A stretch of DNA of 64,000 nucleotides from UBA1723 sp045642085 (GTDB lineage Bacteria > Bacteroidota > Bacteroidia > Bacteroidales > Paludibacteraceae): contig JAZUIF010000135.1 in the NCBI GenBank assembly GCA_045642085.1, forward strand, positions 1-64,000, given 5' to 3'. The position numbers were made by a program, and so were the translations under genes. Shown here piece after piece: positions 17,132 through 24,274 of this stretch (the stretch's first letter is position 1; every line of letters starts with the position of its first letter). Below the pieces are notes generated by a model. The model saw nothing but the letters and a program-made list of their open reading frames with translations, was not told the DNA's origin and did not search any database.

Positions 17132-18931
17132 ATGAAACACACAGCTTTACTAAATTATCTACGCATAGTCCTTTCTCTATGCTTGCTGGGGTTCTCTTCT
17201 TTCGTGAAAGCGGCTCCAGATCCTAATTATCATATTTATCTATGTTTCGGTCAGTCAAACATGGAAGGAAACGCTACAGTCCCTGCTAATGAGAAGACTG
17301 GTGTGGATGAACGTTTCAGAATGTTCTACACTGCGAATAAGTGTTCTCAATGTGGCCACACTACAGGAAGTGAGTATACTGCTATTCCTCCGTTGGCTCG
17401 TTGTTTCCACTGGAATAATTCTGGTTTTGGTCCAGTCGACTATTTCGGTCGTACTTTGGTAAAGGAGTTAGATCCAAGTATCAAGGTCGGTGTGGTAGTG
17501 GTAGCTTTGGGTGGTACTAGTATCGAAGGTTTCCAAAAATCTAAATACCAGAGCTATTTCAATTCGGCTGCTGATTGGCTAAAGGGATACGCTAATGATT
17601 ATGGTGGAAATCCTTATGGACGTTTGATTGAGGTTGCTAAAGAGGCTCAGAAGGTTGGTGTCATCAAGGGTATCTTGGTACATCAGGGTGAGACTAACTC
17701 AGGTAATCCTAACTGGCCAAATGATTTGAATGGTGTCTATCAGGATATCTTGAAGGACCTTGGACTAAAGGGTTCTGAAGTTCCTTTGTTGGTAGGTGAG
17801 GTTCGTTACACTGGCCCATGTAGTGGTCATAATAATGTGATTCGAAAGGTGCCAAGTGTCATCCCTAACTCATACGTTGTTTCTGCTGAGGGTTGTGAGG
17901 CAGCTAACGACCAGTATCACTTTACAGTTGCCGGTTATACTTTGCTTGGTAAGAGATACGCAGAGAAGATGCTTGAGATTCTAAATAAGAATGGAAGTGC
18001 AACTCCTCAGGCAAGTATTGCTGTTGAGACTTTTATTAATAAAGCCGACGAGCCAGCTGAGGTTGAGATCATTGTTAACAATGATATTGAAAATATCAAG
18101 TCCATAGATATTTATGCCGACAATGAAAAGATCGCAAGTGGCGAATCTAAGTTTGTTTGGGAAAATGTGACTAGAGGCAAACATACTGTTTGGGCTGTCG
18201 CTTATGACAATAACAATAAGGAGTACACATCTCCTAAAAAAGAGTTGAGCATTTTTATGCCACAGACTCCTTTCAATGGTACTCCATTCAAGATTCCAGG
18301 CAAGATTGAAGCAGAAGAGTTTGATAATGGAGGTGAGGGTAATGCCTACCATGATAATGATGAGCAGAACCGTAATGGAGATACTCGTGAGGAGGGTGTC
18401 GACATGAGTGCTACAGCAGTAGGATATACTCAGACTGGAGAGTGGCTAGAGTATACTGTCGACATTCAGTATGAGGATGAGTATATTGTCGAATCGAAAG
18501 TTGCTTCTGGAGTCGACGGTGCCGCCTTTACATTCTACCTAGATAATACATTTATTGTCCCAGGTGATGATGGTACTCCTGGTGGATTTGTAAATGTGCC
18601 TAATACTGGCGGTTGGGAAACTTTTGAGATTGTTGAGACTAAGTTGAATAAGTTGACAAAAGGAACACATGTTTTGAAGGTTGAAATCACAGGTGATTGG
18701 GTAGATATTGACTGCTTCACATTCAAATGTGTCAACCCAACTAATGTAGAGACTATCTCAGCAGAAAACGGAATCATTCCAGACGATGAGTATGATGTTT
18801 ACGACATCGCTGGTAGATTTGTAAAGAAAATTGAGGTTTCTCAAAACTCATATAGAAATACATTGAAGAATGGATTCTATATCTTGAGAAATTCAAAAGG
18901 TAAGAATTATACGTTGCTAATCAGAAAATAA
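17132..18931 (+). CDS. Secreted acetylesterase (SASA/CE6-like) with CBM6-like module and T9SS tail
   Basis: This 599-residue exported enzyme starts with a signal peptide (KHTALLNYLRIVLSLCLLG, cleavage after VKAA). Residues about 28-290 form an SGNH-type sialate O-acetylesterase/carbohydrate esterase domain: LCFGQSNMEGN with the nucleophilic serine, GGTSIEGF, LVHQGETNSGN and the C-terminal DQYHFTVAGY with the catalytic D and H. An Ig-like linker follows, then a CBM6-like sugar-binding module (KIEAEEFDNGGEGNAYHD, GEWLEYTVDI, WVDIDCFTF; residues about 390-530). The end (YDVYDIAGRFVKKIE, then NGFYILRNSKGKNYTLLIRK) is a type A T9SS sorting domain. It probably removes acetyl groups from plant xylan or host glycans outside the cell. 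The closest alternative is a CE6 acetylxylan esterase. Confidence 0.9.
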   Translation: MKHTALLNYLRIVLSLCLLGFSSFVKAAPDPNYHIYLCFGQSNMEGNATVPANEKTGVDERFRMFYTANKCSQCGHTTGSEYTAIPPLARCFHWNNSGFGPVDYFGRTLVKELDPSIKVGVVVVALGGTSIEGFQKSKYQSYFNSAADWLKGYANDYGGNPYGRLIEVAKEAQKVGVIKGILVHQGETNSGNPNWPNDLNGVYQDILKDLGLKGSEVPLLVGEVRYTGPCSGHNNVIRKVPSVIPNSYVVSAEGCEAANDQYHFTVAGYTLLGKRYAEKMLEILNKNGSATPQASIAVETFINKADEPAEVEIIVNNDIENIKSIDIYADNEKIASGESKFVWENVTRGKHTVWAVAYDNNNKEYTSPKKELSIFMPQTPFNGTPFKIPGKIEAEEFDNGGEGNAYHDNDEQNRNGDTREEGVDMSATAVGYTQTGEWLEYTVDIQYEDEYIVESKVASGVDGAAFTFYLDNTFIVPGDDGTPGGFVNVPNTGGWETFEIVETKLNKLTKGTHVLKVEITGDWVDIDCFTFKCVNPTNVETISAENGIIPDDEYDVYDIAGRFVKKIEVSQNSYRNTLKNGFYILRNSKGKNYTLLIRK

Positions 18932-18939
18932 ATATGTAG

Positions 18940-18959
18940 AGACGCGAGATCTCGCGTCT
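18940..18959. repeat. GAGACG-type palindrome, copy 1
   Basis: AGACGCGAGATCTCGCGTCT is a perfect 20-bp palindrome nine bases past the esterase stop codon. It shares its ends with the palindromes at 19056-19077 and 20166-20187. Confidence 0.75.
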
Positions 18960-18970
18960 TTACTAAGAAA

Positions 18971-19010
18971 AATCGGCAGGTGAATGATTTCTCCTGCCGA
19001 TTATTTTTTT
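18971..19010 (+). terminator. Terminator after the esterase gene
   Basis: AATCGGCAGG (18971-18980) pairs with CCTGCCGATT (18993-19002) and is followed by ATTTTTTT. The stem is flanked by A-rich DNA on its left, so it may also end the convergent murB transcript. Confidence 0.9.
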
Positions 19011-19028
19011 GAAAAATATGATGCATTT

Positions 19029-19077
19029 GAGACGCACGACCGTGACAATTACTTTGAGACGCACGTCCGTGCGTCTC
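19029..19077. repeat. GAGACG-type palindrome, half copy and full copy
   Basis: A left half GAGACGCACGACCGTG (19029-19044) is followed 27 bases later (start to start) by the complete palindrome GAGACGCACG-TC-CGTGCGTCTC (19056-19077). The repeat lies eight bases from the 3' end of murB. Such units are typical of REP-like extragenic repeats. Confidence 0.8.
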
Positions 19078-19084
19078 TACGGGA

Positions 19085-20116
19085 TTATCTGATATAGATT
19101 ACCTCTGGGTCAATCTTAATTCCAAATCTGCTCCATACGTCGACTTGGATTGTGTTTGCTAGCTCAATGATGTCACGGCTTTTAGCCTCTCCATTATTGA
19201 CGAGGATAAGTGCCTGTTTGTGCCAAACTCCTGCTCCGTTGTGGTTCTGACCTTTCCATCCGCAACGTTCGATCATCCATCCTGCCGGAATCTTAACCTC
19301 AGTTTCAGAAATATCGTATTTTGGAACTATTACCGTGTCGTCTTCCGCTTTTTCTCGTCGACAAATATCTTCATATACAGATCTGTCGACAATAGGATTT
19401 TTGAAATAACTGCCAGCACTTCCTACTTTGCCGACTTCTGGCAACTTGTTGTTTCTTATGCTGATGATTGTCTCTCTTATGGTTTTCAAATTGATTTCTT
19501 TGCCTTCTAGTTCTTTAGATAGACCGCCATATGACAGTTTGAAGTCGTCGTGCTTCTTTAATCTATAAGTGACATGAGTGACGATGAATTTGTCTTTCCA
19601 ATCTTCCTTGAATCTACTCATACGATAACCGAAATGAAGCTCTTCGTTATTTGCAATGACAATGTCTCCGTCTGTGATATTTACCATCTCCACCTCTTTG
19701 ATGATATCCTTTGCCTCCACACCATATGCTCCGACATTCTGTACTGTTGAGGCTCCGACAGTACCTGGAATGATAGATAGGTTTTCAGCACCACAATAGT
19801 TATTTTCCACCGACCAAGCGATGAAATCATCCATGATTTCCCCGGCTCCAACCTTCACGTCGACATAATCTGCATCTTCATAAACGATTTCGATTCCTTT
19901 GATTTGCGAATGCATCATAGTGCCGTCAAAGTCATCACAAAGGAGGATATTGCTTCCGCTTCCAAGTTGGAAAAGACGTTTGCCTGCTATATTACCATCC
20001 TTGATATACGATTGAAGTTCAGCTACATTGTCGTATTCGATGAATTCGCTGCAACATTGGTCTAGACCGAATGTGTTATGGTTTTTAAGAGAAAAATTCT
20101 TTTTTATGGTAATCAT
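19085..20116 (-). CDS. murB: UDP-N-acetylenolpyruvoylglucosamine reductase
   Basis: MurB reduces UDP-GlcNAc-enolpyruvate to UDP-MurNAc with NADPH and FAD in the second step of peptidoglycan precursor synthesis. The 343-residue length and E. coli-like (type I) layout fit. FAD-binding segments include NTFGLDQCC near residue 13 and LGSGSNILL near residue 51. The segment GTVGASTVQNVGAYGVEAKD is present near 122. The catalytic serine lies in GSAGSYFKNP near residue 237, and the C-terminal segment IKIDPEVIYIR carries the conserved glutamate. The gene stands alone on the minus strand between two palindrome-rich spacers. Confidence 0.96.
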   Translation of the reverse strand: MITIKKNFSLKNHNTFGLDQCCSEFIEYDNVAELQSYIKDGNIAGKRLFQLGSGSNILLCDDFDGTMMHSQIKGIEIVYEDADYVDVKVGAGEIMDDFIAWSVENNYCGAENLSIIPGTVGASTVQNVGAYGVEAKDIIKEVEMVNITDGDIVIANNEELHFGYRMSRFKEDWKDKFIVTHVTYRLKKHDDFKLSYGGLSKELEGKEINLKTIRETIISIRNNKLPEVGKVGSAGSYFKNPIVDRSVYEDICRREKAEDDTVIVPKYDISETEVKIPAGWMIERCGWKGQNHNGAGVWHKQALILVNNGEAKSRDIIELANTIQVDVWSRFGIKIDPEVIYIR

Positions 20117-20141
20117 ATATATGCTATTATCATTAATAAAA

Positions 20142-20190
20142 AGAGAAACGCTGCAAATAAAAAGAGAGACGCTGCACGCAACGTCTCTAC
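20142..20190. repeat. GAGACG-type palindrome, half copy and full copy
   Basis: AGAAACGCTGCA (near 20145-20156) is a half copy. The full copy GAGACGCTGC-AC-GCAACGTCTC (20166-20187) has one mismatch between its arms. The unit lies between murB and rpmA. Its ends agree with the copies at 18940 and 19056 while the inner bases differ. Confidence 0.75.
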
Positions 20191-20210
20191 AAATATACGA
20201 TTTAAAATAA

Positions 20211-20246
20211 AAAAAGACACCTCACAAATCAACTTTGTGAGATGTC
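20211..20246 (-). terminator. rplU-rpmA operon terminator
   Basis: On the minus strand GACATCTCACAAA, loop GTTGA, TTTGTGAGGTGTC is followed by seven T. It begins 33 bases past the rpmA stop codon. Confidence 0.92.
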
Positions 20247-20278
20247 CCAAAATTTATAAGCTATGAACAAACAATTCG

Positions 20279-20542
20279 TTATTCAGCTGCGATTGCCTCA
20301 ACAGAAACGAAAGACTTGTTGTCCTTCTTCTTGCGGAATACAACTACTCCGTCTACCAAAGCAAACAATGTATGGTCGCTACCCATACCTACGTTATCAC
20401 CTGGGTGATGAACTGTACCTCTCTGACGTACGATGATGTTGCCTGCCTTAGCAAACTGACCACCGAAAAGCTTTACACCAAGTCTCTTACTTGCTGATTC
20501 ACGTCCGTTCTTAGAACTACCTACACCTTTTTTGTGTGCCAT
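20279..20542 (-). CDS. rpmA: 50S ribosomal protein L27
   Basis: L27 reaches the peptidyl-transferase centre with its N-terminus. The 87-residue protein starts directly with MAHKKGVGSSKNGRESASKR, so it lacks the cleavable N-terminal extension known from Firmicutes. LGVKLFGGQ, IVRQRGT and HPGDNVGMGSDHTLFAL are the family core. It follows rplU by 19 bases in the usual L21-L27 operon and is closed by a strong terminator. There is no obg after it, unlike in many other bacteria. Confidence 0.98.
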   Translation of the reverse strand: MAHKKGVGSSKNGRESASKRLGVKLFGGQFAKAGNIIVRQRGTVHHPGDNVGMGSDHTLFALVDGVVVFRKKKDNKSFVSVEAIAAE

Positions 20543-20561
20543 GTCTTTACCCTTTCCTTAA

Positions 20562-20876
20562 TTATGCAACAACCTCGTTAACCTTAACCTGAGTGAACTG
20601 CTGACGGTGACCGTTCAACTTACGGTAACCCTTGCGTCTCTTCTTGTGGAATACAAGAACCTTCTCACCCTTAACTAGTGGAGAAACAACCTCTGCTACT
20701 ACCTTAGCACCAGAAATTGTAGGAGCTCCTACAGTTACACTACCGTTGTTGTCGATCAACAACACCTTGTCAAACTCTACCTTTGAGCCCTGCTCAACGT
20801 TCAAGTGGTGAACGAACAATGTCTGGTCTTTCTCGACCTTGAACTGCTGTCCTGCAATCTCAACTATTGCGTACAT
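20562..20876 (-). CDS. rplU: 50S ribosomal protein L21
   Basis: L21 is an early-assembling 23S-binding protein. The 104-residue length is normal. Family signatures are MYAIVEIAGQQFKVEKDQ at the start, VTVGAPTISGAKVVAEV in the middle and FHKKRRKGYRKLNGHRQQFT near the end. It is first in the rplU-rpmA operon and carries a structured leader of about 75 bases, described separately, which could allow feedback control by its own product. Confidence 0.98.
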   Translation of the reverse strand: MYAIVEIAGQQFKVEKDQTLFVHHLNVEQGSKVEFDKVLLIDNNGSVTVGAPTISGAKVVAEVVSPLVKGEKVLVFHKKRRKGYRKLNGHRQQFTQVKVNEVVA

Positions 20877-20953
20877 TTTAAATATAAATTAAAATTAGAT
20901 CCGGTGGTGCAACTCTTTTGAGCTGACTTACTGAACCACGTAGGAAAACGGAT
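20877..20953 (-). promoter_or_regulatory. Structured leader of rplU
   Basis: Between the start of transcription and the rplU start codon, the minus strand can fold so that ATCCG at the 5' end (plus-strand 20949-20953) pairs with CGGAT (20899-20903), and inside it GTGGT (20935-20939) pairs with ACCAC (20904-20908). The loop between holds TCAGTAAGTCAGCTC. This looks like a ribosomal protein leader; regulation by L21 is inference. Confidence 0.45.
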
Positions 20954-20954
20954 G

Positions 20955-20962
20955 CAAAAATA
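20955..20962 (-). promoter_or_regulatory. rplU-rpmA -7 promoter box (TATTTTTG)
   Basis: TATTTTTG on the minus strand fits TAnnTTTG and lies just before the first stem of the rplU leader, placing the transcript start near 20948. It is 32 bases from the divergent ftsY -33 element. Confidence 0.65.
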
Positions 20963-20993
20963 CTATAATTTTGTAATATTCAAAAAGAATGTG

Positions 20994-21023
20994 TTGCTTT
21001 TTTGCCTTTTTTCACTAATTTTG
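20994..21023 (+). promoter_or_regulatory. ftsY-rimO promoter
   Basis: TTG (20994-20996), a 19-base spacer and TAATTTTG (21016-21023) form a good Bacteroidota promoter, with transcription starting near 21030. This excludes an upstream in-frame start for ftsY and leaves a leader of about 18 bases. Confidence 0.8.
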
Positions 21024-21047
21024 TATCGTAATCTTATCAAATATAGT

Positions 21048-22013
21048 ATGGGTTTCTTTAGCAGTTTATTCGGAAAAGAGAAAAAGGAGGCGTTGGATAA
21101 AGGTCTTGAGAAGACAAAAACCAGCGTGTTTTCTAAAATCGCACGTGCTATCTCAGGAAAAAGCAAGGTGGACGAGGAGGTTCTCGACAATCTAGAAGAG
21201 GTGCTTATCACTTCTGATGTTGGCGTCGACACAACTTTGCGTATCATTGAGCGTATTGAGGCTCGTGTGGCTAGAGATAAGTATGTCTCTACTGATGAAT
21301 TGAATGAAATCCTTCGTGATGAGATTGCATCTCTGCTTGAAGAAAATAACACTGATACTACTGGTGAGTTTGAGGTCCCAGAAGGCAAACATCCGTATGT
21401 GATTATGGTTGTGGGCGTTAATGGTGCAGGAAAGACTACTACTATCGGTAAACTTGCATATCAATACAAAAAGGCTGGCAAGAAGGTAGTGCTTGGTGCT
21501 GCCGACACTTTCCGTGCTGCTGCTATTGAACAACTTGCGGTTTGGGGAGAGCGTGTGGATTGTCCTGTGATCCGTCAGAATATGGGTTCGGATCCTGCTG
21601 CTGTGGCTTACGATACTATCGCTTCTGCTAAAGCACAGGATGCTGATGTGGTGATTATCGACACTGCTGGTCGTCTACATAATAAGATCAATCTTATGAA
21701 TGAGCTTACTAAGATCAAGCAGGTGATGAAGAAGATTATTCCTGATGCTCCACACGATGTTATGCTTGTGCTTGATGGCTCTACAGGTCAGAATGCTTAC
21801 GAGCAGGCTAAACAGTTTACTAAGGCTACTGATGTCACTTCTCTTGCTATCACAAAACTTGATGGTACTGCGAAGGGTGGTGTGGTGATCGGAATCTCTG
21901 ATCAGTTTAAGATCCCAGTTAGATATATCGGTGTAGGTGAGGGTATCGAACACTTGCAGGTGTTTGATCGTCGTGAGTTTGTTGATTCTCTATTCAAGAA
22001 TGAAGAAAAATAA
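21048..22013 (+). CDS. ftsY: Signal recognition particle receptor FtsY
   Basis: FtsY is the membrane-associated GTPase that receives the SRP-ribosome complex. This 321-residue version has a short N-terminal part (MGFFSSLFGKEKKEALDKGL) without the long acidic A domain of E. coli. The NG domain shows VVGVNGAGKTTTIGKLA (G1), DTFRAAAIEQL, IIDTAGRLHNK (G3), ITKLDGTAKGG (G4) and the final GEGIEHLQVFDRREFVDSLF. The start at 21048 follows the promoter at 20994-21023; the frame is open further upstream but that part would not be transcribed. The stop codon overlaps the rimO start by 14 bases, which suggests coupled translation. Confidence 0.97.
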   Translation: MGFFSSLFGKEKKEALDKGLEKTKTSVFSKIARAISGKSKVDEEVLDNLEEVLITSDVGVDTTLRIIERIEARVARDKYVSTDELNEILRDEIASLLEENNTDTTGEFEVPEGKHPYVIMVVGVNGAGKTTTIGKLAYQYKKAGKKVVLGAADTFRAAAIEQLAVWGERVDCPVIRQNMGSDPAAVAYDTIASAKAQDADVVIIDTAGRLHNKINLMNELTKIKQVMKKIIPDAPHDVMLVLDGSTGQNAYEQAKQFTKATDVTSLAITKLDGTAKGGVVIGISDQFKIPVRYIGVGEGIEHLQVFDRREFVDSLFKNEEK

Positions 22014-23304
22014 TACGATTGAGTTCATCAATCTTGGTTGCTCCAAGAATCTTGTTGACTCAGAACATTTGAGTGCTCAACTGCAGAAGTTGGGTTATAA
22101 TTGTCGCCACGATTCAGATAAGATTACAGGTTCGACAGTCGTTGTCAATACTTGTGGATTCATTGGCGACGCAAAAGAGGAGTCTATCAACACAATCTTG
22201 AATCTATGTGAACTTAAAAGAAAACATAAGATTGAGAAATTGTTTGTGATGGGATGTCTTTCCGAACGCTATCTTGCCGACTTGGAGAAAGAAATCCCTG
22301 AGGTAGACAAGTACTATGGTAAGTTTACGTGGAAGAAGATGATTGCCGACCTTGGCCATTCCTACGATGATTCTCTATCCACAACCCGTGATATCACAAC
22401 TCCAAAGCATTACGCTTATTTGAAGATTTCAGAAGGATGCAACCGCCGTTGCTCCTACTGTGCTATACCTATCATCACCGGACCTCACAAGTCGATCCCG
22501 ATGGAAGAACTTGTGGATGAGGCCAAGAGATTGGTGGCGACGGGAGTGAAGGAATTACAGGTTATCGCTCAGGATTTGTCGTCATATGGTAAGGATTTGT
22601 ATGGCAAGGTGATGCTGCCTGAATTGGTAGAGAAACTGTCGGATATTCCGGGTGTGGAATGGATTCGTTTGCATTATGCTTATCCATCTGATTTCCCATG
22701 GGATTTGTTGCGTGTGATGAACGAACGCAGCAATGTCTGTAAATATCTTGATGTGGCATTCCAGCATATCACAACGGGAATGTTGAAGAAGATGCTTCGA
22801 CACGTCACTAAGGAGGAGACAATCGAGTTTATTGAGAGAGTCAGACGAGAAGTGCCAGGTATCACGTTGAGAACCACATTCATCGTCGGTCATCCAGGTG
22901 AGACTGAGGAGGATTTCAATGAACTTTTGCAATTCGTAAAAGACACAAAGTTCGATCGTATGGGAGCGTTTGCTTACTCTGAGGAGGAGGGCACATATTC
23001 AGCACGTCATTATAAGGATGATATTCCATTTGAGACAAAGCAGGAACGTCTTGACGCATTGATGAAGGTGCAGGAGAGAATTGCGTTGCAGAAGAATGGA
23101 GAGAGAGTAGGGCAGAAGATGAAGGTGATTTGTGATCGTGAAGATGCGGAATATTTCATCTGCCGCACTGAATTTGATTCGCCAGAGGTAGATCAGGAGG
23201 TGCTTGTGAAGAAGGCTGAAAACGATATGCAAATCGGTGAATTCTACAATGTGGAGATTACGGACTGCGACTACTTCGATTTGTTTGGAAAAGTTGCAGA
23301 GTAA
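22000..23304 (+). CDS. rimO: Ribosomal protein uS12 methylthiotransferase RimO
   Basis: RimO is a radical-SAM enzyme that adds a methylthio group to an aspartate of ribosomal protein S12. The 434-residue protein has the N-terminal UPF0004 domain with three cluster cysteines (INLGCSKNLVDSE, VVNTCGFIGDAKEE, FVMGCLSERY), the radical-SAM motif EGCNRRCSYCAIP near residue 147 and a C-terminal TRAM-like domain. The order of conserved segments and the SKNLVDSE motif distinguish it from MiaB. The start ATG at 22000 lies inside the end of ftsY. A terminator follows the stop codon. Confidence 0.97.
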   Translation: MKKNNTIEFINLGCSKNLVDSEHLSAQLQKLGYNCRHDSDKITGSTVVVNTCGFIGDAKEESINTILNLCELKRKHKIEKLFVMGCLSERYLADLEKEIPEVDKYYGKFTWKKMIADLGHSYDDSLSTTRDITTPKHYAYLKISEGCNRRCSYCAIPIITGPHKSIPMEELVDEAKRLVATGVKELQVIAQDLSSYGKDLYGKVMLPELVEKLSDIPGVEWIRLHYAYPSDFPWDLLRVMNERSNVCKYLDVAFQHITTGMLKKMLRHVTKEETIEFIERVRREVPGITLRTTFIVGHPGETEEDFNELLQFVKDTKFDRMGAFAYSEEEGTYSARHYKDDIPFETKQERLDALMKVQERIALQKNGERVGQKMKVICDREDAEYFICRTEFDSPEVDQEVLVKKAENDMQIGEFYNVEITDCDYFDLFGKVAE

Positions 23305-23331
23305 ACGATAACGTTGACGTTGACGAAAACG

Positions 23332-23366
23332 AAAATCCCGAAAGCCAAAAACTTTCGGGATTTTTT
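23332..23366 (+). terminator. ftsY-rimO terminator
   Basis: AAAATCCCGAAAG (23332-23344), loop CCAAAAA, CTTTCGGGATTTTTT (23352-23366). It lies between convergent genes and may serve both. Upstream of it (23305-23331) is a short GACGTT/AACG-rich run. Confidence 0.92.
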
Positions 23367-23388
23367 GTATAAATGCGTTGAATTATTT

Positions 23389-23982
23389 TTAGTCTGGAGT
23401 TATAGGGTGGTATATTTCTAGTACTGGAGGTTCCACTATCCCCTCTTCGCTTATTTGACTAAAAAAGTCGTGGATAGTGAAATAAGAGGATTCAGAGTCT
23501 TCACTAAATTCAATCTCTTTTACTACGTTGTTAGAATCAACAAAATTCCACAACTCATCATTTGTTGAACTTTCACTTCCTGCAATAAACTCCTTTAGAG
23601 GTTCTCCATAGCAATGACCTTTGGATCTTGCATCAATCCAATCGAAATTACCATACTCTGAAAGCAATGCTGTCTGTCCAAACAAACTTTCTATGATTGC
23701 GTCTTTTTCTGATGGATCGAAGCGGTAAAAGATTTGTCTATAATCATCTTTTATTAGTTCAGGAGTGACTCTTACTGGCAAATTAAGGGAATCTCCCTCA
23801 AGAACTATCACATCTGTTGTGTTAGCAAGCCATTCAGCTTCTTCCGCTGCTTTTATTTCGTTCATCTTTTTCTGAATGCCTCGGTTAAGTTCCTCTTCAT
23901 CGTAAGTTGCTTCGCAAGAGGAAAAGGCCAGACTTGCGCTTAATAGGCAACAAGCCCCTAATAAATTAAAAATTTTTTCCAT
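23389..23982 (-). CDS. Putative lipoprotein, 197 aa, unknown function
   Basis: The N-terminus is a lipoprotein signal peptide: EKIFNLLGACCLLSASLAF, then SSC with the cysteine at residue 23 as the probable lipidated residue. After it comes an acidic helical stretch (EEELNRGIQKKMNEIKAAEEAEW) and a globular part without a family I recognise. The protein ends in a proline-rich tail (VEPPVLEIYHPITPD). The gene has its own -7 box and shares a terminator with rimO. The likely location is the periplasm or the outer-membrane inner leaflet. Nothing in the neighbourhood reveals a function. Confidence 0.75.
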   Translation of the reverse strand: MEKIFNLLGACCLLSASLAFSSCEATYDEEELNRGIQKKMNEIKAAEEAEWLANTTDVIVLEGDSLNLPVRVTPELIKDDYRQIFYRFDPSEKDAIIESLFGQTALLSEYGNFDWIDARSKGHCYGEPLKEFIAGSESSTNDELWNFVDSNNVVKEIEFSEDSESSYFTIHDFFSQISEEGIVEPPVLEIYHPITPD

Positions 23983-24014
23983 AGAATTATTTTTTTAAAT
24001 TAAACTAACTATCG

Positions 24015-24022
24015 CAAATATA
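24015..24022 (-). promoter_or_regulatory. -7 promoter box (TATATTTG)
   Basis: On the minus strand TATATTTGCG fits TAnnTTTG. It lies 33 bases before the ATG of the 197-residue lipoprotein, giving a leader of about 25 bases. Confidence 0.65.
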
Positions 24023-24070
24023 GTGTTATTATTGATACGATAAACTTTTGAGTCGGATTTTTTTTGACAA

Positions 24071-24205
24071 TTATATACGAGTTGTTCAACACACGCTTTT
24101 TCTTTTTACGCTCGGCCTGCGGCCTCGCGTTGGGGGAGGGGCAAGGGCCCAAATAATCAAAAATAGGCCCTTTGCAATCCTCATTTTTGGACAACTGCTA
24201 TATAA
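24071..24205. repeat. Imperfect inverted repeat around a GC-rich core
   Basis: TTATATACGAGTTGTTC (24071-24087) and GGACAACTGCTATATAA (24189-24205) are inverted copies with 14 of 17 matches. Between them is an unusually GC-rich stretch (CTCGGCCTGCGGCCTCGCG) and a second inverted pair, GCAAGGGCC with GGCCCTTTGC (24140-24175). The whole could fold into a long hairpin of about 135 bases. It has the look of a small non-coding mobile or REP-like element. An open frame inside it does not look like a gene. Confidence 0.5.
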
Positions 24206-24212
24206 TCTCCAT

Positions 24213-24242
24213 AAAAAGAGCCAGACAAATTTGCCTGGCTCT
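24213..24242 (-). terminator. nrdD terminator
   Basis: On the minus strand AGAGCCAGGCAAA-TTTGTCTGGCTCT is followed by TTTTTATGG. The stem begins 32 bases past the nrdD stop codon. Confidence 0.9.
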
Positions 24243-24274
24243 GAATGATATAACAATAGAATAATTGTGTCTGA

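Noticed and set aside
20952..21047. Longer FtsY with an N-terminal hydrophobic extension
   Set aside because: The -33 and -7 promoter elements lie within this stretch, and the family-like start MGFFSSLFGKEKKE is at 21048.
24009..24194. Minus-strand frame of 61 codons
   Set aside because: It runs through the GC-rich hairpin element, has a proline/arginine/lysine-rich composition and no recognisable domain.
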